Shown here: in pieces, positions 11,861 through 22,523 of the stretch | Layout of the letters: every line of letters starts with the position of its first letter | Numbering within the stretch: position 1 is the first letter of the stretch | Assembly (NCBI GenBank): GCA_907163375.1 | Contig: CAJQUW010005701.1 | Location: 248,001-312,000 of the forward strand | DNA: 64,000 nt | Reading direction: 5' to 3' | Source: Prostheceraeus crozeri | Lineage: Eukaryota > Platyhelminthes > Polycladida > Euryleptidae | The notes under the pieces: generated by a model | Seen by the model: the letters and a program-made list of their open reading frames with translations, nothing else | Told to the model about the DNA's origin: nothing | Database searches by the model: none | Made by a program: the position numbers and the translations under genes

Positions 11861-12792
11861 GTAAAGTAATAGTTACCAAACATAGTTTTATTTCTTGAGC
11901 TAAACTTCAATACCCGGTACTGATATGAATAATTAAATATTAACGTGTGCAATACTGGTTCGTTGCAATATGTTCGTGTGTGTTTTTCTTTGTTTATTAC
12001 AACGCATAAACAATATCAAAAATTCGATTTTAATTTGATTTTCATGTAATTTCTTAGAGCGAAACCGTTATCATTATAATTCACCAGAATCTAATAGTTA
12101 AATTATCTGACAATACTGTCGTTGTATAGTTAAAACATTATTTATGTATTATCATTTAATCTTGATCATGTAGGCTATTCATTAATTTGTTAATCTTGTT
12201 TGATAGGTCTCTGCCTAAATATATATCTACCACTAAACATTTATTTTGTAAGTGAGCGACAAGTATCGTGATGACATACATGTATATACAAAATATGTTT
12301 ATATTGGTGTTTACATGTAGAGAAATCCTAAATCTATTGAAATGTATTCACTACAGTGAGGCCTACATGTGCATCTTATCATAAGATGATCAATATTATG
12401 TAATATGATACTGTAGAAAACGCGAAGTTGCGATGTGTGCTTTATTAGATGCGTACATCGCTCTTAAAGTGCTATTGCGCACGACTGACCTTCGTCCAAC
12501 TCCAACGTCATGTGCTTGTATTAGTCATTCTCAGAGTTACATGTGGACAGACGGCAGCGGCAAGCTGAGTTACAGAGCGTTGGGGAAGATACAAGCAGGC
12601 AGGAGGCGGTCGCACAGTAGGGAAGATAATGTAAGAGAACGATCGAGGGAATTGTCTTTGACGGAGTCAGCAGAGAGTAGTGGACACAGGCTTCGTTACA
12701 ATACATACCGTACTATATGTATGTCAACCAATGTGAAATAAACTTTTTATACATAGAGCCCCCCTTGTTAAACTTTCACGAATACACCACTG

Positions 12793-12860
12793 CCTTGAAC
12801 GTGTTCTTGAGCATTGTGCATTGACCATTGAATGTTGTCAATGCTGGTAATTATGTCCCG
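12793..12860 (+). pseudogene. Old mariner transposase relic, right part
   Basis: Continuation of the mariner relic after the hAT insertion: from the duplicated CCTTGAAC the frame goes on as ERVLEHCALTIECC, the expected end of a mariner transposase. The match is short and depends on its continuity with 8500-9416. Confidence 0.5.
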
Positions 12861-13630
12861 TGAATAGGCCACCGTGTGAATCGTCTGTTATTTTTCCATT
12901 TGCGAGTGAATTCTGTTTCTGTCGATACACAGAATTCTGCATTTTCGCGGAGCTATACAAGGCTCGAGGTAATATAGTTATAAAGACATCAGCTAGAGCG
13001 TTGGTTTTAGGGTATAAAAAGCATAATGATCTGGATTTCTAAGAATAATCCTGATTCGATTGAATGGCTTTGTTGTTTGCGCAAAATATACCTAGTGCGG
13101 GAATTTATTAGACATGCTAAATATTTTTACCTTACTAAGATTCTTATTGAATCCAAATTTGCTTAATTTTTTGTAGGTGAAGGTGTATGGTTACATAGCT
13201 TCATGCCAGCGGCGATTATTGTCTCTCATTCCCAGATAAACACCCAAACCTATTAAACTTAGAATCAATAGGCAAACAGCAGGTCCAACTATTATGTAAT
13301 TGTTCGCCTTTTATCCTATCGTTTTAAAATGCATACGAGTATACACTTGTACAGCACTTTCTGTCTGACCAGCAAACTCATCGGTTTTATACAAAACTTG
13401 CAATTCAGCACGAAATGTGTTTGGCAAAACATGCATCTTATCTTTATCAATAGTACAAAACAAATCATTATTAGATAAGACAGATATAGCGTTCCCGAAA
13501 CACTGGGTAATGTTTGAGAGGAGTCTTTGCCCTGATGTCTGCCAAATCGAGATATCAACATTGATGACGTTTATCAACAAACGATGTTTCCATACCAATA
13601 CACAATCACATCATGTGTGAGTTTATCTGC
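12861..13630. other. No gene recognised
   Basis: Spacer between the mariner relic and the Kolobok element. Short open frames at 13311-13598 (minus) lie in two frames at once and carry no known motif. Confidence 0.4.
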
Positions 13631-13634
13631 TTAA

Positions 13635-13798
13635 AGGGGAATTCCACGCATTTTACAACATGGGCTGAAATGAAAGCTATTATCGAGTAGAACAATGAGT
13701 GGCGATTCGTTTTTGCGCTAGCGATGTTGTTAGCGCTAAAAATAGCTTTAACTGGTGACGTGTGACGTCACTTCGCTGAACAGATGAACGCCTGCCGT
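13635..13798 (+). repeat. Kolobok left terminal inverted repeat
   Basis: About 164 bp, over 98% identical to the inverted right copy. It contains the CRE palindrome TGACGTCA (13763-13770), a further CGTGTGACGTC context, and an imperfect palindrome of GCGCTA/TAGCGC with T-runs (TTTTTGCGC, E2F-like). Probably promoter for the ballast gene, whose ATG lay about 70 bp further in before the hAT inserted between them. Confidence 0.85.
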
Positions 13799-14232
13799 CG
13801 AGTCGATTTACTTGCTGCTCTGCGTCAAACAACAGTTAGCTGATGCGTTATTCTTTGTACCAGTGGCGGCGCGAGGACGTTTCGTGCCCGGGGCGGGTCA
13901 TTTATCAGTGCCCCCCTCCCCAATGAACCCCATTCCCAGCCAATTCTAATAAAATTATGAAGATTTATACACCGATTCTTTCCTTCTTTGGGGAACGTGT
14001 ACCTACTATATTTAAGCTTATAAATTAATTCATAAACATTCATATTTTGAGATTTAGATCATTAAAATGTAAAATGAACAACCTCTTAATCACTCGCTGT
14101 GACATTAGCCTAATTATGAAACTGGTAAAGTGCATGTACTAACATCAAAAACAAAATCAGAATATTACCAGAGAATATATTCGAGAGAAAACGGTATAAT
14201 CATTACGTAGACCAACGCACAGTAAGATAAGG

Positions 14233-16967
14233 CTAAATCTGAACTCTGCGCGCCTTGCATTTAGCAAAAACATCAATGCATTCATCAATATCACAATTAT
14301 TCAAACGAAGACGTTCAATAGAAATAAGAGACAAATTATTTAGTCTTGCTTGAGTCATGGTCGATCGTAAGTGGGATTTTATAATTTTCAATTTAGAAAA
14401 GGATCGTTCACATGTTGCGTTGCTAACGCAGACTGTTAAACAAATTCGCAAAAGGACAAACAGATTAGGTACCGATTCCTGAAACTGATGTTTTACGATG
14501 AAAGAGAGAAGGTTATGTGACGTATCGTTGCTCTGATAGTTAAAATCGTCTTCTGAACAAGAATGAAGCAGATACTTTAAACGAACCAGTTCCGGCTTAA
14601 TGCCATCAAGATCCACTTCCTTCTCATAAATGCGCAGTTGATCCAAATCGAAATCAGTGCCTTTCAGGACTTGTGACCTTCTTAAAAAAGAAAAACGCTT
14701 TGCCAGTGTACGATGTCTTTCAAATCTTGTGTCAAATTCGGATTTCACTCTATCAAGACTTGGAAAAGTTCTCTTCTCATTTCATCTTTGAATGACATTT
14801 CTTCATCGGCAGTGTCGTCAAACTGTTGCTTGCGTCTTCTCTTCTTCGTTGGAATATATATATCATTATCCTCTGCAACACTCTCTGCGTTCGAAATTGC
14901 ATTGGTGATGAGGAAATCGCGTTTGTCGCTGAGATATTCACTTAAGCTTGACAACTTCGCTACTGCTTCATCAAGAGTAAGAGTGCTGCGTTGGAGGTAA
15001 AGCTGGACTACATTGATTTCCGTCAAATTGGAGACCACAAATTCATATAACAGACGAAAGGAAAAGTTGACATAGAATTAAACAATATACCGGCGTCACC
15101 ATCGGTTGAAGATAGATCCTCCAGACAGTCACAAATATCAGATAGTTGGTCTTAAAGACGTCAATTGCTTCGTGGTAAGAACTCCAGCGGGTATCCACAA
15201 CACGCTTCACAACCCGAGGCAAAACTTGCTTCATTTCTTCCCATCGTTTTGTGGAATTGGCAAAGAATGCATATACTTTCTGAATTGTTGCAAAGAAAGT
15301 TACCGAGTTGGGAGTTACCTGAGCAGCATGAACTCCAACCAAGTTCAAACAGTGGTTCGAGCAAGGTATGAATTCAGCTTTGGGAAATCTAGTTTTAATT
15401 CGTTGTTGAACTCCATTACGGTAACCGCTCATAACAGCAGCATTATCATAACCCTGGCCAACACAGCAATGCATGTCTATAGCCTGTTTTTCCATGGCAT
15501 CGTAGATAAGTTCCGAAACATCTTCTGCCGTCCTACCTTCCTCTACAATGAAATCGACAAACGATTCAACTACTTTGATCTCTCTGTCAACAACTTTCAC
15601 GTACCTTAGTACTTGGCTCATCTGGACTTTGTGACTTATGTCAGGCGTTGAGTCGAACAAGATTGAGAAATATTTGCACTCCATTACATCCTGGTGAATA
15701 GCATTTCGGATATGTTGGGCAAGAATGCCAACAATTTCGTTCTGAATTTCATGAGAAAAGTACGACACTTTGGACACCTTGTTCATGACATTCATGACGT
15801 GCTCTTTTAGTACGGAATCGTAGTTAGAAATCAGTTTGACCAATGATAAGAAATTTCCTGGGTTGGTTTCATCATCATGAAGACTTTCCCGATGGCCTCT
15901 GAGTGGGAGATTCTGTTGCGCCAAGAAGATAATCATGTCGAATAGTCTCTGGAGAATACTTCGCCATTTCTTTTCGGCTTTCAGAAGCTGTTCCTGGTTT
16001 AAGCGATCAATAGCTTTATCGGATGTCAAGCGTTTTACAAGATCTCTGTGTTTTATGGAATTTGTGAGATGCTTGGTCGACGACTCGTGTTCTTTCACCC
16101 GTGGGTTTAGTTTCCACCATTGATCAAATCCCGTCGTAGCAAAGCTGCTGTCAATATTTGAACGTTCTGAAAAAAGTACGCATGGAAGACAAAACAGTGC
16201 TTTCTTCGACGGAGAGTAGCACATCCATGTCCGCTGAACAACTTCACCATTCGGCAGTGAGATCGAAAACCAATCTGAAGTCAGTGACCGTGTTGATCCC
16301 TTTGTCTCAAGCCCGCGGCGATCTTTCTTCTCAAACGGACCACACTTGTTCTGGAAATATTCCGTTTCAAGACGCGCCACCTCACAACGTACAACATCAG
16401 TTACAGGTGACGACGGCAGCAAACCTAGATCATGCTTCAGGATGAAATGATCAACACTGTTCGGTGTCGGTATAGCCTCACTGGACGGCTGTGACTCGAC
16501 AGGACTCGGAGCAGACGGCTGTGACTCGACAGGACTCGGAGCAGACGGCTGTGACTCGACAGGACCTGGAGCGGACGGCTGTGACTCGACAGGACTCGGA
16601 GCAGACGGCTGTGACTCGACAGGACCCGGAGCGGACAGCTGTGACTCGACAGGACTCGGAGCAGACGGCTGTGACTCAACAGGACCCGGAGCGGACGGCT
16701 GTGACTCGACAGGACCCGGAGCAGACGGCTGTGAATGGAGAGGACCCGGAGCGGACGGCTGTGACTCGACAGGACCCGGAGCAGACGGCTGTGAATGGAG
16801 AGGACCCGGAGCGGACGGCTGTGACTCGACTGTGACTGGACAGGACCTGGAGATGCAGTGGTCTTTACGAATTTCAACATGGATCCTGCCATTTTTCGTA
16901 TTTCTTCTTCTCTCTGCCTCTTGCGCTTCCTTCCAGCCGCTCCACTAGGGTGTTTGTATGGCTCCAT
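14233..16967 (-). pseudogene. hAT transposase, ZMYM1/TTF-finger type
   Basis: Read on the minus strand from 16967. The start has a basic motif (YKHPSGAAGRKRKRQREEE) usual for this family, then a repeat region (16484-16843). The TTF-type zinc finger and DUF4371 core follow at 16422-15043: SDWFSISLPNGEVVQRTWMC, CLPCVLF, then FDSTPDISHKVQ (first catalytic Asp) and GQGYDNAAVMSG, PCSNHCLNL and DTRWSS. The C-terminal part is in 15038-14745 and 14748-14233, with the dimerisation motif NATCERSFSKLKIIKSHLRS near 14340-14420. The frame changes at the repeat/core junction (about 16430), near 15040-15100 and near 14745, so there are about three frameshifts; otherwise the protein is nearly complete (around 800 residues). 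Confidence 0.88.
16484..16843 (-). repeat. Coding minisatellite, 30 bp unit, about 12 copies
   Basis: Twelve 30 bp units (GACGGCTGTGACTCGACAGG plus 10 bp) in the N-terminal part of the ZMYM1-like hAT transposase. Units ending CTCGGAGCA and CCCGGAGCG alternate, and two units carry GTGAATGGAG, so the array grew partly as a dimer. On the minus strand it encodes SSHSRPLRVL/SIHSRLLRVL. It is also open on the plus strand (RTAVTRQDPE), which is a shadow of the periodic sequence. Confidence 0.9.
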
Positions 16968-17450
16968 AATCTGTTTTTTTTCACTGGATTTACCGTTTCA
17001 AACAGAAGGAAAAAGTTATATTGGTAAAAACGATTTGATGTTCGTCAGCGTTTTTCGATGAACAAGACGACTTCTGATGATTCTGGTGTAGTGTTGTTTT
17101 TTGTAATGTCTGTAAATTTTCGAAGACGAATAGGGTAACAGTATCCGTTTTCGAATCTTCTCATGATGCTCTCATCTCCCTGTCGATGCTCGCGCGGGTT
17201 TGGATCCATCAATTGCACACATCCACTCTCTATCCACTTGGGCAAGCTCATAGAGAATGCTTAGTTGATAGAAGAAGCAGCTGCAAAACTTATGTTACAT
17301 CGACGGTCAAGTCAAGATACTACATTGTGGGTAAGTGTTATCTGAATTCCAGTCCCAATTGTATCAAGTGGCCAAGTTTATCAGAAGAAGGCTCATATTA
17401 AAACGTTAAAACGTTGATGAATGATCTATTGATAATTGGTTAAATCAAAC

Positions 17451-17520
17451 CATGGATTCCTTAATAGTAGTGGCCGGGATGGGAAACTTGAAATTAGGGA
17501 AATACGGAAGAAGGGTCACT
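17451..17520 (+). repeat. Inverted duplicate segment, copy A
   Basis: About 70 bp (CATGGATTCC, GTAGTGGCCGGGATGGGAAA, TACGGAAGAAGGGTCAC) repeated in reverse orientation at about 20005-20085, with a small length difference in the middle. Both copies lie inside the ZMYM1-like hAT. Each contains a possible start MDS[LF]IVVAGMGN; whether it ever was coding is unknown. Confidence 0.7.
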
Positions 17521-17930
17521 ACCGCTCGCTCGCTAAAGGTGTGGATGGTAGCACGCAGTTGATATTTGACATGCATAAGTACCTAATCGCCTTTTTTTGT
17601 AATCATGTGCACTGTCTGCCTTGAGAGAACAAGCACATTGTTCGCATCACTACCTTTATATTATCAATACCACGAATATAATAACTAAAAATTCATAGCT
17701 AATAGTTTATTAGCATTAAATGGACCTTCATCTCAAGAGGATAAACGTGTCTAAATTTTGCAGGATCAATTTCAAATTATAATAGCAATACATTCTTTTA
17801 TCCTTGGCTATCGATAAAAATGAAAACAATCAGAATCATAAAAGAAATCGCTTAGTGAATTGAAAAAGTGAATCCAACACAACGGAATTGACAATTGATA
17901 TGTCATACAAAGTTATCTATTATCAGTGTT

Positions 17931-18095
17931 GTCAACTGACTTTTCAAGAAACTCAGTTAAAACTAGGTTAACCAAGTTTACCAGAAATTAACCAAGTTAA
18001 GTTAAACTCGGTATACTGAGTTTTTCAAAAAAACTCGGTTATAACTCAGTAAAATAATTCGCTAAAACTCAGTTAACTCAGTTACATAAAAATTC
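17931..18095. repeat. Cryptic repeat of AACTCAGTTAAAACT words
   Basis: Short overlapping direct and inverted words (AACTCAGTTA, TTAACCAAG, AACTCGGTTA) fill this stretch. It begins CAGTGTTGTCAACTGA, which resembles one end of a non-autonomous hAT element, but no matching second end was found. Confidence 0.45.
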
Positions 18096-18659
18096 ATGTA
18101 AAACTGTCAGTATATGCATAGGCCGTCTGAATTTGATTCTGAAAAATTGCATGTTATAAGCGCTCCAGTCAATAACTTTTTCATGAAAGTTTGGGCGTAT
18201 TCACAGGCAGTTGTAGTCTAAGCATAAAAGCAAAATGATAAGATACGCAATAGGTAGATGAAAAGAGAAAAGTAAAGATGGAAACTTAGAAAATGAAAGC
18301 ATTATCTTACAAGGTTTAAGAACGTAACAAAAGAGCTGATCTAAATTCGCACAAAAATATATGACTAGAATGACTGATACTTATAAAAGTAACCAATGTG
18401 TAGACTTTCTATGGAAGGATGAGTCTGTATGTTTATACAAAAAAGATCTGTTTTAGCAGGCATAAGCCTGCTACAGCCTATATACCTAAACTAAACTGTA
18501 TAGCTTCAAAGTTGCGGTACATGATTTTGTCTATAATTGAGATCTAAACTTCATTACTTGTTGTAGCTAAGTTACAGCATCTTCCAGTATAAGCAAAATT
18601 ATCTTGATAATATCTAAAAGGGACATTCAGTAATTAATTGGTCAGCTTATCTCAACTTT

Positions 18660-18770
18660 GGTCTCGCGCATTTTTTACTCATCCCTGCCCAACCCAAGGC
18701 ACGAAGCCATGCTAGAAGCTAGGGATAGGACAGCGCGGCCGTTAGCCAACTGAGCTATCCCACCACCCAG
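18660..18770 (-). repeat. tRNA-like sequence, probable SINE head
   Basis: On the minus strand a perfect polymerase III A box, TAGCTCAGTTGG (18746-18757), opens a tRNA-like region (GGGATAGCTCAGTTGGCTAA). The expected B box about 40-50 bp later is only approximate (GGGTTGGGCAGGG in place of GGTTCGANTCC) and a proper cloverleaf does not form. A tRNA-derived SINE remnant is more likely than a working tRNA. Confidence 0.5.
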
Positions 18771-20004
18771 TATGAACAATACACAAGCTAAAATAATCCT
18801 ACGGAATGCACCAATGTAAATGAAGATGCTTTAAAAAATAAATTAGACATAAAATAATTCGACAAAAACATTTTCTATTCTTCTTCTGTTTCCTACCATA
18901 GCAGTTCCTAAAATCCGTATTCATACATCCAAGTGATTACATTTGCATCACTGCTATAACAGTTTATCAGAGAAGCGGTTTTTCTTTATATTTAGACTAC
19001 GAAGCAAGCATAATATCATATAGAAAAACAATACAAAATATCACGCATTAGTATTACTTTGAACTGTGACATAAATCATCAATTACGCTTCCATGATAAT
19101 GTGATCGAAGCAAGAGCACATTTATCACAACAAATACCTTCAAAAACAAAAGCCGGATAGAACAAATAAGGGAAGTTCAGAAGAAAGTTTTATTGTCGCA
19201 ACATGACAGATGCCTCCAATAATTCCAACTTAAATGCACCTCTTCGAGCTTCGGAAGATGCCACAGACACAGACACATCCTCATATTCATTGCATTACTT
19301 TTGTTGTAGGCCTATGTGCAAAAATATATTTAATTCATGTCTAGAAATTTTTTTAAAAAACATTTTATGCGGTAGGTAAATTGTGACAAGCTTACACAAA
19401 ATTAAGTTTATGTAACCTAAATATTTATAACCAGCGAACTCATTTCGCCTTGTTCGAATATTACCTTGTTGCTGTTTTCTTGAATTGTTAGAATACTCGC
19501 GTTCAATAATGAAGTCGTCGTTTCTAAAACGTTTGAAGCACAAAAAAGCATTCTTTGCTTTATCCCGCGTGAATCCGTCATCTTGATGACGTACTCTTCC
19601 GTACAATTTATCAAAAATCTTTCGAAGTTTATGAAGTTGAAGAGAAACTCCAGGAGACTGATGTCGCAGAACACTTTTATAAAAAAATTGCAATTCGGAG
19701 CTGAGCACAGTTAGGCGTCGTCAAGCCTTCACATACGCGAAGTATAAAATGTGACTAAGGAAAGGAAGGCATGTAAACGTATATCTTATCGACTTTTCGT
19801 CTTATAATTCCTCATGAAGTTAAGGCTTTCAACCGTAATGTGTTGTAGAACGGGAACATTGTTTATTTATTTTGCTTGTTCCTCCCTTTGATTTGGCCAC
19901 TGACCAACAGGCTGTAGGTTTCAATGTTCATCACTTGGTCAGAGGTTCTCTCTGTTTCGCGATAACGCACAGGTTTGAGGGAAAATCTGCTTCTCCAAAA
20001 GTGA

Positions 20005-20085
20005 CCCTTCTTCCGTATAGCCGCGATGAGGGAAATTTCACAGTTTCCCATCCCGGCCACTACTATAAAGGAATCCATGATCAAA
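20005..20085 (-). repeat. Inverted duplicate segment, copy B
   Basis: Reverse-complement partner of 17451-17520. On the minus strand it opens a 79-codon frame (19863-20102) containing MDSFIVVAGMGNCEISLIAA, with no family I recognise. Confidence 0.7.
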
Positions 20086-20574
20086 CGAATGCACAAAAAC
20101 AATTGATGTTCTAATCATGGCATGCGGTCGTATGAATACTCAAGAATATATTGTCAGTGTCAGAGTTTATTTTTCAGCTGTTCTTATAATTCATTTCCGA
20201 TCTCGTGCGACGATAGACATGGACAGGAGGAAGAGATAACAAGTTAATCATTTTTCAGTTGACCACCCACGTAGCACGTGTCTCAAATACATGTAATTAC
20301 ATGCAACGCACACACCAACCACACCGATAAATCAACGCTAATTTATGAAATAGACAGAATTAAACAGCGTTAAATGATAAATGTAGATGTAGGTAAATGC
20401 AAATCTGAGTTCTCAGATTGAATTTTAAATGAAATATTTGATTCGAAAATCATATCAACATTTTTCAAGATTTAGATTTCCCCGAGCGAGCCTCTGACCG
20501 TGCCCCTTGAATCTCGGTGCCCGGGGCGGACCGCCCCCCGCCCCCCCCTAGCGCCGCCACTGCTTTGTACGTTG

Positions 20575-22426
20575 ATGGAATCGGACGAAAATCATCAGAA
20601 TCATAGGTGAGTAGACTGAATTGATTAATTTATTATTACCTACTTTACTGTAGATATTTTCAATTCCATAAGGTGCTCAGAATTGTGATTTAGTCCTTCA
20701 AAACCTATTTTGATTCTTATATGATTCTAAATTCGGATTCTCATTACCCGAAGTTCGACGCTTGCGTCGAAAAAATCTTATTGACCACTCTATTGACAAA
20801 TCATTGTCGAAAGTCTACGATGTTCAATGTGAATGTGAACCAGGCTTAACTTTTAATGTTGGCAATAGATATAACACATAACGTAATAACATGAAATTAA
20901 CCTAATATACTCGAGTATATTTTGATAAGCAGTGAAAATGACAGTGAAGTATGAAAACACTTATCAAGTGAATCAATGAACATCTATTATTACAGCAGCA
21001 GACTCATTTTGCAATAGACTTACTGTTCACTTGCATCCAAGCTCAGACAATGCCCGATCCCGAATGTAATATATGCAAGCGTAGGACTTCTAAAAATATT
21101 GCCTGTCGCCACTTGAATGTCTTTGGTTCAGAAATACGCCTTCTAATCCATCGTTTTGTTGACTTCCGCCATTCATTCTTGAATTTCGTATTATCACTAT
21201 GGCTACCGATATTGAAATTATGATCCATAATAGCCAGCATGACACGACATCTATAATAATCTTGGCGAAAATGAAGTCTTTTAGGAGCATATTTCAGAAG
21301 TACAGAATGGAAGCACTCCAGAGCTGACGTATGAATGAACATACTCATTTGTCGAATGTCTTTTACTAATTTTCGGTCCGTCACTATTTCGAAAATCTTT
21401 TGGAAAGCTTTAGAGTTAGGGTCTAACCAAAGCCGATCCTCCTCCAACGGCTCATGAGCACACTTCAAGAAATATTGTCCTGTCGACCATTCATGAACAT
21501 TGGCTATATGTTTACTGATCGATTGAAATTTTTCGATCAAAACATCACGATGTCCATCACAAGAGGCGGCGGGGGGGTGGGGCGGCGGACCACCACAGGT
21601 GGTTACAAATCGATTTCGTCCATAAAGCAATATCTTCGCAATCGGATGATGACGCTGCCATGTGAAGTCGCTTTTTAAGACTTTTGGCTATATGCCAAGG
21701 GTCAAACTCATGACGAATGGATGAAATGCATTATTATCTATCGCGATCGTTACCGCTCCAGTGAAAGGATGTGTTAATATGATTAATCTATTATTTTATT
21801 TTTCTGATAAATAAGAAGGAAATTAGAGTATACTACTTCTCCTTATTTATGAAACCTCCAGATCACAACCATAATGTATCTGTCATTTGAATCACTGTTT
21901 TTTTATTTATGGCTTCTATCCTTTACATTTTAGGATTGCTCCGTACCTGCATGAACCTCGTGCACCAATGGATTTCAATGCAAGTTCGTCAAAAATTCAT
22001 CGAGGAAAGAAGATACTCCTTCCATAATGCCTCTTGAAAGCTGGTGTTGGTGTGGTCGATGTATGATAATGCCAAATCTCAAAGAAAATAGCTGCTGTTG
22101 GTCATTGAAAGAAGCATCTGAGCGTCGCGGAGAAGCAGCTTGTGTAACGTTGGTTGAAGGTTTCGAAGCTTGTTGTCTCAATCAGGAAGTTTTACGAATG
22201 TGTATGGCGCGAGATCGAATCAGACGATCATTACCTCCAGGTGTTCGAAACCCACAAAATATAGATTACGGACATAATTCATACGCAAATTTCATTAATT
22301 GGATTTTCAGCCATTCTTCACGCCCATCTGTACGAATTGATTCATTCTTGTTGCGTACTAATCATCCGTGAACATTTCCCGAATCCTGCTGATGTTCCTT
22401 ACGTTGGCTTTTGTGGTATGTACTGA
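20575..22426 (+). pseudogene. Kolobok second gene: P2X7-ballast domain protein (2 exons, broken)
   Basis: Exon 1 (20575-20606) encodes MESDENHQNH and ends in CATAG before GTGAGT. Exon 2 starts after TTTTAG at 21934; the phases fit and give R-IAPYLHEPRAPMD, like the I-PY-FEP start of invertebrate ballast proteins. From 22000 to the TGA at 22424-22426 follow SWCWCGRC, NSCCW, ACVTLVEGFEACCLNQEVL, NSYANFINWIF, CCVLIIREHFPNPA and YVGF. These match the P2X7 C-terminal ballast, whose Cys residues bind zinc and which ends PSCC...IRKEFP...SGF. Two one-base shifts (about 21990-22020 and near 22345) break the frame. The intron (20607-21933) holds the 3' half of the transposase gene antisense. The gene sits 8 bp from the nested hAT. 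Function in the transposon is unknown. Confidence 0.85.
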
Positions 22427-22523
22427 TAGTGTGATTATATGCATAATCGTTTTGGAAATACGTAAATTACATATATCTATTACTGTATCTTCTCGTTTTA
22501 TATTATTAGTCACAGAATAATTA

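Larger units (their letters stand above)
9417..12792 (+). mobile_element. hAT transposon (KIAA1586-like), 3.4 kb
   Basis: Complete ends: inverted repeat CAGTGGTGTATT at both termini, flanked by a perfect 8 bp duplication CCTTGAAC (9409-9416 and 12793-12800). The subterminal GC-rich block (GGGGGGCT / AGCCCCCC) is repeated near both ends. It carries one transposase gene on the plus strand that is interrupted by a frameshift and lacks its central catalytic part. It landed in the coding part of an older mariner, so it is younger than that element. About 570 bp after the transposase no further gene is seen (11861-12792 is AT-rich and non-coding). Confidence 0.93.
13861..20562 (-). mobile_element. 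hAT transposon (ZMYM1-like), 6.7 kb, nested in Kolobok
   Basis: Ends CAGTGGCGGCGC at both termini, followed inward by GC-rich GTGCCCGGGGCGG-type sequence on both sides, with a perfect 8 bp duplication CTTTGTAC (13853-13860 and 20563-20570). The transposase lies on the minus strand (14233-16967). The remaining 17.0-20.5 kb holds a pair of inverted segments, a tRNA-like SINE head and AT-rich filler. The element sits immediately upstream of the first exon of the Kolobok ballast gene and would have separated it from its promoter. Confidence 0.93.

Noticed and set aside
16491-16835. Plus-strand open frame of TRQDPE repeats
   Set aside because: Shadow of the 30 bp minisatellite of the minus-strand hAT transposase; any frame of a periodic stop-free unit stays open.
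18660-18770. Functional tRNA gene
   Set aside because: The A box is perfect but B box and stems do not form; better explained as a SINE head.
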